Under the pieces are notes generated by a model. It made no database searches. It saw only the letters and a program-made list of their open reading frames with translations, and was not told the origin of the DNA. From Armatimonadota bacterium (GTDB lineage Bacteria > Armatimonadota > HRBIN16), in assembly GCA_028275265.1 (NCBI GenBank), contig JAPWUZ010000180.1:1-5701 (forward strand): a stretch of 5,701 bases of DNA, given 5' to 3'. The translations under genes and the position numbers were made by a program. Each line of letters starts with the position of its first letter. Position 1 is the first letter of the stretch. Shown piece after piece: positions 1-5,701 of the stretch.

Positions 1-3000
1 GGCAGCCTCGTGCGCGGGCTCGAGGACGAACTCCACCTCGTTCGCCCAGTGTGTCGCCCAGTCGTTATGGAACGCCCAGAAGTTTACCTTGGACACACTG
101 CGACCAGCCGCCAGTTCCATCGCCTCACCCACATTATGATTGACCCGGACGGAGATTTTCACGGGCTGTCCCGCCAGCAGTTTCTCCCGCACTTCGGGCA
201 TCTGCGACCAGGGGATGGATGCTTCAACATACCGGGTGGTCTCGTCACGCCAGACGACCAGCTTTCCCTCTTTGACTGCTCCCCCGTCTTCAGGCGCTCT
301 GGGTTGCCGCGGGTAGAAGTGTTTGCGCGTCATACCCGGGCGCTGCAGACACCAGATTTCCGTGCCGCCTCCGTAGCGCGGTGCCACGGGATTCAGAGCG
401 AACTCATAGTCGGTGTCGGCATACACCATGAAGCGGGGCATGGTGCCAGGTGGGTGAGACAGCAGCGGTTTGCGCTCCACCGGCAGGGCGTTGAAGGCAA
501 TCTGGATGTTGTCGGTGCCGTTGCCTGCCGGGAGGTCTGGCTCCTTGCGGTAGGAGAAACGACGCACTCCGTCGGGCCACACCAGCTCACGGCGCATTTT
601 CCTGTCAGGCTGGTTAGGATCGGTGACCACTTCATAGCACACCTTCGGGTAGAAGTAGGCGTCATCGTCGCGAGTCTCGAAGCGCACGTTTCCCTCATAA
701 GGAGTGCTATCTGCGACCTTCGCGGCAAGATAGAAGTACCGTTCGTCGCAGGCAAAATACAGCATCGCGCTACCTTCCGTGATGTCTTTTGCGAAGGGCT
801 TAAAGGGCAAGTATGCCTGCTCTGTCGCGCTGGGCGCAATGCCCTCGCCCTGCAAAACCTGCGGTAACACTCCCTGCCAATCCTGAAGGTCGCCGTCCAC
901 CGCGATGCGCCGTCTTGCCACCACGTTCACGCGCAGGGTTTCGCGATGCTCGGCAGTGCCATCTCGCTGCGCATCGAAGTGCACCGTGCACGGATAAAGA
1001 TTCAACGGGTTTTCCTTTCCGGACCGGACGCGCAGACGAATGTGGCGAGTCTCGTGCGGTTTCAGAGACAGGTCAACCTGTTGGCGTTCCAGCTCCACGT
1101 TCTCGATCTGCACGGAAAGCCGCCCTTGAACCGGACGGTTCAGCACGTTCGTCACCGTGATTCTCAGGGCAGGTCGCTGGTGGAGTGGCGCAAGGAAATC
1201 CCGCAGCACGATTTCGACGGGTTCGATGCCTGTGATGCGGGCGCGGCGCAGGCTGGTTAACAGCCGTTCGAAGGAACCGGGCTTGCCGGTCGTCCGAAGG
1301 TAGTAACCATAGCCGTTCAATGGAACGACGATGCGATTGCCCTTTTGGGGCAGTGGGTTGCCGTAGTAGTCGAACATCACAAACTCGCCCTGTGGGTTTT
1401 CCAGCACCAGGTCGGCGTCTCTCAACACCATTTCGCGTGCGACGGCTTGCTTGAGGGTGTTCCTCTGCTCTCTGGCAGTGGGTGGCAGCTTCGCGAGCTG
1501 CTCTTGCAGGCTTTTGACCTGTTGCCGGTTGCGCAAGCCCAGCACGTTGCGGAACAGCAACGCATTCGAGTCGTACGTCAGGCGCAGATCGCCCACGACC
1601 ACCACGGTACCATCATCTCTGCCGCGCAGACCATCGAAAACGAAAATCCAGGGCAATCCGTTCTTGAACAGGATTTCACGAAAGGCGCGCTGCCCGATGA
1701 ACTTCTGACACGCCGCCACGGCAGCGGCGGTAGACCATACCTGCGTGATACCCACACGGGGATTGTCCTGTAGCACCTGAGGGGTATAAACATTGCCGTG
1801 ATAGATTCCTGCCGTGCGCTGTTGTCCCTGCGCCCGCATCGAGGCAATCACCGCCGCCACGCGGTGCTCGGAATTCGCAATCCAGCTTTCCGTATCCCAT
1901 ACCTGAACGGGGCCATAAGGTGACTTGCGTTGTCGCCATTCGGGCACAAGCGCGGGGTCCGCAGCGAGAGGCTGGTAGTGAATGCTGACGAAATCCAGCC
2001 ATTTGAGGAAAGTGTCTGTGCCGTCGCAAAAGAGCTTGTCGCGGGTGTTGGAGGAAGAACAGGCTCCTCCGATAAGTACTCTTACACCAGCGTTTGCCCT
2101 TGCGGCTTCCACACCGCGCGCCATGCGGGTGTACAGTTCACGGTATCGCGGCATGTCCGCGCCCCAACCGGAAATGGACAGTCCCTCCCATGGCTCATTC
2201 CACAGTTCGACGGCGTTCAACATGCCTTTGGGCCAGCCGTAGCGCTCCACGATGCGCTGAGTCCATCGTTCAAAGTCGTCATCGTACTCCGGCAGCCATG
2301 CGTAATCGGATTTGGTGTCCAGCATCTCATCCTGGTCGTTGAGATGGGGGCGAGGACGTCCAAGCGGCATCGGTGCGCCGCCCTCGCCGATGGTCAACAT
2401 GACGGTGATGTTGTATTTGCTTGCCCAGCTCATCCATTCATCGAAGACCCTCAGTTGTTCGTTGAAGCGTGTCGGTTCGGTGGTCACGTAGCCGATACCG
2501 AGGCGACAGCCCTTGATGCCCAGCTTGTAGAAAGTGGCCATCGCCGCTTCGCTCATCTCATGCGGCCAGGGCATGTCTAGGGCGAAGGTCGGAATGAACA
2601 CTTTACCAGGGTCGGGACGAAGTACACGCACAAGGGCGGCTCCGAAAACCCTGCCCGCTTTGCCAAAATCAAACACCAGCACATATCCACCGAGCTTCTG
2701 CGGAACCAGAGGCTTTACTTTCAACCGCCTCGTTGCACGAGGCGCCAGACGGACAGCCACGGGGGTTTTCCCCACCAAACCCAGCCGGTACACATGGGGT
2801 ACCCACCAGTCCCCGATTTTCACCTCCGTGCGGTAGTGGATGGTCTCGAGGAAGCCCTGCAGGTTCTGCTCCGTGTCGGTTCTATTGGTGACTTCGAACT
2901 CGAAGGTGGCTTCTTCGCCCTGCCACAGCACATTTGCCCCCTCGATGCCTCCAGCCCGCACACCGACCTGTTTGACTTCGACGGTGGTGCTGCGCTGCGC

Positions 3001-3129
3001 GGGGGTCAGTCCAAAGGCTTCTGCGAAGCCAGGCATTTCTGACCCTGTTACCATTTGCGCAAACCCATGCGTGCAGGACACTGCGACTGCCAAAGTTAAA
3101 GTCAGCCACCGTGATGTTCGCCGAATCAT
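1..3129 (-). CDS. Secreted multidomain clan GH-A glycoside hydrolase with C-terminal CBM9/DOMON-like module, 3' end outside the window
   Basis: The frame from the ATG at 3129 is open through all 1043 codons to the window edge, without a stop. Residues 1-24 are a signal peptide (MIRRTSRW, hydrophobic core, cleavage likely after GFA); Cys19 is a poor lipobox. Residues about 48-172 look like a beta-sandwich (VLWQGEEATFEFEVTNRT). From about 176 a (beta/alpha)8 barrel begins. VELWNEPW carries the acid/base Glu312 after Asn311; FVSIHY (His384-Tyr385) matches the strand-6 position; VWDTESW carries the likely nucleophile Glu414. That order and the 102-residue spacing are typical of retaining clan GH-A enzymes (GH5, GH39 and relatives). 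A charged helical stretch (about 531-570) follows, then a strand-rich part ending PLNGYGYYLRTTG and an Ig-like domain (about 640-740, ALRITVTNVLNRPVQGRLSV). From 744, VDGDLQDW starts a CBM9/DOMON-like sugar-binding module with YFYLAAKVADS. Substrate and exact GH family cannot be assigned from sequence alone; a cell-surface or secreted polysaccharide hydrolase is inferred. Confidence 0.9.
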   Translation of the reverse strand, partial: MIRRTSRWLTLTLAVAVSCTHGFAQMVTGSEMPGFAEAFGLTPAQRSTTVEVKQVGVRAGGIEGANVLWQGEEATFEFEVTNRTDTEQNLQGFLETIHYRTEVKIGDWWVPHVYRLGLVGKTPVAVRLAPRATRRLKVKPLVPQKLGGYVLVFDFGKAGRVFGAALVRVLRPDPGKVFIPTFALDMPWPHEMSEAAMATFYKLGIKGCRLGIGYVTTEPTRFNEQLRVFDEWMSWASKYNITVMLTIGEGGAPMPLGRPRPHLNDQDEMLDTKSDYAWLPEYDDDFERWTQRIVERYGWPKGMLNAVELWNEPWEGLSISGWGADMPRYRELYTRMARGVEAARANAGVRVLIGGACSSSNTRDKLFCDGTDTFLKWLDFVSIHYQPLAADPALVPEWRQRKSPYGPVQVWDTESWIANSEHRVAAVIASMRAQGQQRTAGIYHGNVYTPQVLQDNPRVGITQVWSTAAAVAACQKFIGQRAFREILFKNGLPWIFVFDGLRGRDDGTVVVVGDLRLTYDSNALLFRNVLGLRNRQQVKSLQEQLAKLPPTAREQRNTLKQAVAREMVLRDADLVLENPQGEFVMFDYYGNPLPQKGNRIVVPLNGYGYYLRTTGKPGSFERLLTSLRRARITGIEPVEIVLRDFLAPLHQRPALRITVTNVLNRPVQGRLSVQIENVELERQQVDLSLKPHETRHIRLRVRSGKENPLNLYPCTVHFDAQRDGTAEHRETLRVNVVARRRIAVDGDLQDWQGVLPQVLQGEGIAPSATEQAYLPFKPFAKDITEGSAMLYFACDERYFYLAAKVADSTPYEGNVRFETRDDDAYFYPKVCYEVVTDPNQPDRKMRRELVWPDGVRRFSYRKEPDLPAGNGTDNIQIAFNALPVERKPLLSHPPGTMPRFMVYADTDYEFALNPVAPRYGGGTEIWCLQRPGMTRKHFYPRQPRAPEDGGAVKEGKLVVWRDETTRYVEASIPWSQMPEVREKLLAGQPVKISVRVNHNVGEAMELAAGRSVSKVNFWAFHNDWATHWANEVEFVLEPAHEAA

Positions 3130-3135
3130 TCTGCA

Positions 3136-3141
3136 CCTCCC
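3136..3141 (-). promoter_or_regulatory. Ribosome binding site of the glycoside hydrolase gene
   Basis: GGGAGG on the minus strand, six bases before the ATG at 3129. It selects that ATG, which is immediately followed by an Arg-rich and then hydrophobic signal peptide. I could not see a convincing -35/-10 pair in the 40 bases between the upstream terminator and this start, so the promoter is either weak in consensus or overlaps the terminator. Confidence 0.8.
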
Positions 3142-3169
3142 TGTGACGATGCCTCAATGCATGGATTGG

Positions 3170-3219
3170 AAAAAGGAGGGAGATTGCCTCTACGAAGCAC
3201 CGGTCATCCGCAATCTCCC
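3170..3219 (-). terminator. Rho-independent terminator after the small gene
   Basis: On the minus strand GGGAGATTGC (3219-3210) pairs perfectly over ten bases with GCAATCTCCC (3187-3178), followed by TCC and five T (3174-3170). The loop is long (22 bases). It sits about 50 bases after the stop of the small gene and 40 bases before the start of the hydrolase gene, so it would separate the two units. A minor inverted repeat (TTCGG/CCGAA with a three-base loop, 3256-3244) precedes it. Confidence 0.75.
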
Positions 3220-3270
3220 GTCAGCTGTCTCTCACTTTACCTGTTCGGCAACCGAAAGCGCCCGCGGTAT

Positions 3271-3503
3271 TCACTTCTGGCTCAATGCAGCCCGCAGCGC
3301 AATCTCGCCATTGCCGCGTGTCAACACCTCCAGCTGGGCACGCTCCTGCGGGGTGAGACGGTTGATGTCGCCCCCGCTCTTCTGTGCCAGAGAGCGAATC
3401 CACTCCGACACCTGCTCATTGCGTGCCTGTACCGGAGGGGGATATTCCGGTCTACTATGGCAAGCTTTGCTGTTAGATTGGTTTTTTGCTGGCTTCCGCT
3501 CAT
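3271..3503 (-). CDS. Small hydrophilic protein of unknown function, frame interrupted at an A6 tract
   Basis: The ATG at 3503 has an excellent ribosome binding site and reads MSGSQQK, but its frame then becomes an Arg/Ser-rich sequence without protein-like character. A convincing body lies in the -1 frame and ends at the TGA at 3273-3271. It contains NEQVSEWIRSLAQKSGGDIN, RLTPQERAQLEVLTRG and NGEIALRAALSQK, with G/C-rich third codon positions and an amphipathic helical pattern. The two frames join if one extra A is read in the six-A run at 3487-3482, giving about 77 residues: a polar, Pro-containing N-terminal third and a charged helical C-terminal part. Without the shift, a GTG near 3411 could start a 46-residue form, but its ribosome binding site is poor. 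I do not recognise the family, and no membrane segment or catalytic motif is visible. Options are a homopolymer sequencing error, a genuine mutation, or slippage during expression. Coding in the C-terminal part is fairly secure; the start is not. Confidence 0.5.
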
Positions 3504-3506
3504 GGC

Positions 3507-3514
3507 ATCACCTC
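3507..3514 (-). promoter_or_regulatory. Extended ribosome binding site of the small gene
   Basis: GAGGTGAT on the minus strand, three bases before the ATG at 3503, is an eight-base match to the anti-Shine-Dalgarno end of 16S rRNA. It is the main reason for placing the start of the small gene at 3503. The hairpin ends five bases upstream. The site lies inside an unusual run of overlapping starts and stops (ATG AGG TGA and ATG CCA TGA precede the ATG). Confidence 0.65.
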
Positions 3515-3519
3515 ATTGG

Positions 3520-3554
3520 GGGCGAGGGAAGCCCATTCCCTCGCCCGTGTTTTT
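3520..3554. terminator. Perfect 11-bp hairpin between the pilin-like gene and the small gene
   Basis: GGGCGAGGGAA (3520-3530) pairs perfectly with TTCCCTCGCCC (3536-3546) around a five-base loop. On the plus strand it is followed after three bases by five T (3550-3554), like a rho-independent terminator. On the minus strand, where the genes lie, those bases are an A-run before the stem, and the stem is followed by CCCAATGAGG with no U-run. As a terminator for the minus-strand operon it would therefore be weak; mRNA 3'-end protection or control of the next start are alternatives. It begins seven bases after the pilin stop codon. Confidence 0.55.
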
Positions 3555-4204
3555 AGTCCAGGTGAGGCAGGAAGTTCTCCGCCCGCAGCGACCCGAACCG
3601 GAACGCCTTCGCATGTCCGTCCACGAAGACCATGTTCACGATGCCGCTCTTGTATCCCGTGCGGTTGTGGCGATAGCCGGGCGACTTGTTGCACCAGGCC
3701 GTGCAGGAGACGCCCGTATCGTTTTCGCCACCATTGAACTCCCACGGGAAGTTAGCGGGACCGTCGGTGTAGTCGGCGTTACGCGCCCACCAGTCATAGA
3801 AACGGTAGGTGTCCGGATGGTCTTCGGGTCGCCCGAGGTCCAGCAGAGGACGGATCCAGTCTGTCGGTGGGTCCGCCCATTGTCCGTACCACACCTTATT
3901 GCCGTCGCCAGCGAAGACAATCTGCGCCGGTCGCTTGACGGCAGCGAGGGTCTTCGCCTCCTGGTCAAACCAGCCCGGTCCCTCGCAACCCAGATCACCG
4001 GGGTTCTTCACCCCCAGCAGAAGGGCATTACCCGTGTAGCTGTTGTTGTTGCCCTTGCCGTCGCTGGGGCAGTGCCAGAAGTTCCCGCCGCCAGTGTTCC
4101 AGTTACCCGCCCTGCGCGAAGACGGGGAACAGGATGGCTGCCAGTATCGCGATAATCGCGATAACTACCAGCAGCTCGATGAGCGTGAAAGCGTAGCGCT
4201 TCAT
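3553..4204 (-). pseudogene. Prepilin-like H-X-DG (DUF1559-type) protein, broken by internal deletion and frameshift
   Basis: The ATG at 4204 begins a classic type IV prepilin / type II pseudopilin leader: MKRYA, then FTLIELLVVIAIIAIL (with Glu five residues after the cleavage-site-adjacent Phe), then FPVFAQ. This frame then reads Gly-Gly-stop (TAA at 4105-4103), giving only 33 residues. The C-terminal part of the same kind of protein continues in a different frame, from roughly 4110 to the TAA at 3555-3553. It includes NWNTGGGNFWHCPSD, the typical post-helix segment KRPAQIVFAGDGN, and the closing RHN...VFVDGHAKAF signature. In intact relatives I know, FPVFAQ is followed by AREKAR-type residues and about 50-60 residues before the CPSD segment. 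That stretch is absent here, so a deletion of roughly 150-180 bases that also shifted the frame is the simplest reading. A GTG at 4011 in the second frame lacks a leader and is unlikely to be a true start. Intact relatives are membrane-anchored pseudopilins, often of unknown role. An assembly or sequencing error is possible. Confidence 0.8.
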
Positions 4205-4212
4205 TGTGTGAA

Positions 4213-4218
4213 CCTCCT
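4213..4218 (-). promoter_or_regulatory. Ribosome binding site of the prepilin-like gene
   Basis: AGGAGG on the minus strand, followed by eight bases and the ATG at 4204. It overlaps the stop codon of the propeller gene by one base, the arrangement expected for translationally linked genes of one operon. It fixes the pilin start at 4204 and shows that the start region of this broken gene is still intact. Confidence 0.85.
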
Positions 4219-5701
4219 CAATGAGATTGTTGTATGTCCTGCGGCTTTGCCGCCTTGGGACCTAACTCAGCACTTACCTCTGGAGGGCGCCAGACGTAAA
4301 CGAGATTCTTGCCTCTCCAGTCCTCCTCCAGAACGACCAGGTAATCGCCTGAAGCAGCACGATGGGCGCGTACACCGTGCACCATGTCTATCCACCCACA
4401 GTTGCTCCCCACTTCCCTGCCGGCAAACATCACCCCGACTTTGTCGCCGTTGTCCGCGCGGAAAACGTGAACGACACCCGCCTTTCCGCCGCTACTCTTT
4501 ACCATCGCAGCGAAGATGTAGTCGCCCGCCACATCAAATTCTTTGGGGAAAAGGGCATCGTCGTCTCTTGGCATCGCGATGAGATATCGGCATTCGCGCC
4601 TGGCAGGCTGGCTCCAGTTGTCGTATCGTGCCAGCACTCCCCCCATCAACCCCCATGAGGGCGGCGTTACTTCTGCAGTGTATCCACCGATATATAGCGT
4701 GTCGGTTTCGGGGATGTACTTCAGCCGGGCTACTTCGGTAAATGGCTGGGGAGCGTCCCACTGGTCGGGCGTTTTGAGGCTGTAAAGCGGCTGTCCCGCC
4801 GCGTTGAAACCGGTGAATCGATATCGCCATATCTTTTTGCCGTCGCTCAACCAGATATTGCCTTCACGGTCGACGTTGCGTGCCCATACTTCCACGTTGG
4901 GAAGCGTTATCTCGCCGGCGTAGCGGGCGATTTGGCTGGGAGGCTTTTCGAAAACGAACAGCCGGAAGCCGCCTCCCATCTGTGGGGTGGTGAACAACAC
5001 CCGTTTGCCATGCAGTACCCGTATGAACGCGCCTCCCCACGGGTCGCGGTTGCGCGGGTCGTCGGGGTAGCGAACATGGTCTCGTGTAATAGCCAGCAGT
5101 TTCCACCCTTGCCCGGGCGGCTTGCTGGGGTCAAAGCGGATGATTTCATTCGTGCCATACAGCTCAAATTTGCCCGGAGCCGTTTCCAACACATCAAAGC
5201 AGTCCACGAACGCCAGACACATTACTTCCCACCGGAGAGAACCGCGCGGGCTGAACTTTCGGATGATAGCTTCCCCCATCGTCATGCCCATTGCGACGTA
5301 CACATTGCCCTGGCTATCGGTGCCAGCCCCACGCAGGGCAAACAGTTTCAGAGGCTCCACCTTTCCCGGCGTCCCGGCGCGTAAACCACCCTTGATACCA
5401 AAGGTACGCACCAGACGAGGGGAGGAAGGCAATGTGACATCGTAGAAAAGCACCTGCTGACGGGGGCCATCATCGCAAACGATAAGCTGTCCCCTGTCGT
5501 TGCCGATGGCGAGCGCATTGGGACTGCCTGCATTTGCAATGGAGCCGGGCAACCGCACGCCCTTACCGGAGAAGTGTTCTATGCGGTTTCCTACAATCAC
5601 CCACAGCGTGCCGTCACGCGCTACCACAAGGTCGCGAGCGCCCCGGATGTAGAAGGTGCTCACCAGTGACAGGTTATCTACCCGCCGGCACTGCACTTCA
5701 C
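4218..5701 (-). CDS. NHL-like beta-propeller protein, 5' end outside the window
   Basis: The frame is open from the window edge to a TGA at 4220-4218. A GTG at 5696 could serve as a start, but the frame continues upstream (Glu, then the edge) with no visible ribosome binding site, so the real start and any signal peptide are probably outside. Numbering from that GTG (492 codons), the protein is a series of beta-propeller-like strands with a recurring pattern of D/G-x-x-G-N/T-hydrophobic-W/Y-hydrophobic: DGTLWVIVGN (28-37), DSQGNVYVAM (127-136), DREGNIWLSDGKKIWRYRF (276-294), DTLYIGG (332-338), GDYIFAAMV (391-399) and GDYLVVLEED (450-459). This is the look of NHL or six-/seven-bladed propeller proteins, usually extracytoplasmic binding or scaffold proteins; no catalytic motif is visible and the ligand is unknown. 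The C-terminal tail after about residue 470 is polar and probably outside the fold. The stop is 13 bases from the next start, so the two genes are probably co-transcribed. Confidence 0.85.
   Translation of the reverse strand, partial: EVQCRRVDNLSLVSTFYIRGARDLVVARDGTLWVIVGNRIEHFSGKGVRLPGSIANAGSPNALAIGNDRGQLIVCDDGPRQQVLFYDVTLPSSPRLVRTFGIKGGLRAGTPGKVEPLKLFALRGAGTDSQGNVYVAMGMTMGEAIIRKFSPRGSLRWEVMCLAFVDCFDVLETAPGKFELYGTNEIIRFDPSKPPGQGWKLLAITRDHVRYPDDPRNRDPWGGAFIRVLHGKRVLFTTPQMGGGFRLFVFEKPPSQIARYAGEITLPNVEVWARNVDREGNIWLSDGKKIWRYRFTGFNAAGQPLYSLKTPDQWDAPQPFTEVARLKYIPETDTLYIGGYTAEVTPPSWGLMGGVLARYDNWSQPARRECRYLIAMPRDDDALFPKEFDVAGDYIFAAMVKSSGGKAGVVHVFRADNGDKVGVMFAGREVGSNCGWIDMVHGVRAHRAASGDYLVVLEEDWRGKNLVYVWRPPEVSAELGPKAAKPQDIQQSH

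Noticed and set aside
10..867. Long plus-strand open frame (285 codons)
   Set aside because: It is exactly antisense to the hydrolase frame in the same codon register, lacks a ribosome binding site and shows no recognisable domain; G/C-rich third positions of the real gene suppress stops opposite it.
1930..2580. Plus-strand open frame of 216 codons
   Set aside because: Antisense to the catalytic barrel, including the NEP motif; no independent coding signal.
3130..3170. Promoter for the hydrolase gene
   Set aside because: No convincing -35/-10 pair at proper spacing could be found in this short gap; a promoter must exist nearby but cannot be placed from sequence.
3553..4011. A separate 152-codon gene starting at the GTG at 4011
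   Set aside because: The protein sequence continues upstream of that GTG with family-typical residues (HCPSD and SYTGNALLLG), so the GTG is internal to the broken pilin-like gene.
3157..4155. Plus-strand open frame of 332 codons
   Set aside because: It runs antisense across the terminator, the small gene and the pilin-like gene, whose minus-strand products are recognisable; its own translation is low-complexity Arg/Pro/Ser-rich without domain motifs.
4150..4172. Direct and palindromic repeat of TATCGCGAT
   Set aside because: It simply encodes the repeated Ala-Ile-Ile-Ala-Ile of the prepilin helix; not a regulatory operator.
4043..4582. Plus-strand open frame of 179 codons
   Set aside because: Antisense to the pilin leader and the propeller C terminus; composition is Pro/Arg-rich and there is no ribosome binding site worth noting.

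Overview
The window reads as one strand of a bacterial accessory or carbohydrate-related region: every gene I can support lies on the minus strand, so transcription runs from high to low coordinates. The best taxonomic clue is the prepilin-type leader FTLIELLVVIAIIAIL followed by FPVFAQ, together with a downstream His...Asp-Gly signature. I associate that combination (DUF1559 / 'H-X9-DG' prepilin-like proteins) with Armatimonadota, and more loosely with Planctomycetota and Verrucomicrobiota. An Armatimonadota-like host is therefore an inference from family knowledge; no marker gene is present.

Layout in transcription order. (1) 5701-4218: the 3' part of an NHL-like beta-propeller gene whose start lies outside the window. 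(2) 4204-3553: a prepilin-like H-X-DG gene, 13 bases after the propeller stop and with a strong ribosome binding site. It is broken: the signal/helix segment stops after 33 codons, and the rest of the protein continues in another frame with the usual middle section missing. (3) 3546-3520: a perfect 11-bp hairpin. (4) 3503-3271: a small gene of unknown function with an excellent ribosome binding site, whose start and body are in different frames; a run of six A near the start is the likely point of the shift. (5) 3219-3170: a rho-independent terminator. (6) 3129-1: a very large gene, still open at the window edge (1043 codons visible), encoding a secreted multidomain glycoside hydrolase. It has a signal peptide, a beta-sandwich, a clan GH-A (beta/alpha)8 barrel with both expected catalytic glutamates, a helical linker, an Ig-like domain and a C-terminal CBM9/DOMON-like module.

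How they fit: the glycoside hydrolase is separated from the upstream genes by a terminator and is probably its own transcription unit. The propeller, pilin-like gene and perhaps the small gene form a second unit. All the recognisable products are expected to act outside the cytoplasm, which fits surface or secreted polysaccharide handling, but no shared substrate can be read from the sequence.

The points most worth a second look are the two reading-frame breaks within about 700 bases (pilin-like gene and small gene), the architecture of the large hydrolase, and the hairpin packed against the ribosome binding site of the small gene. I found no RNA genes, CRISPR arrays, insertion sequences or plus-strand genes.
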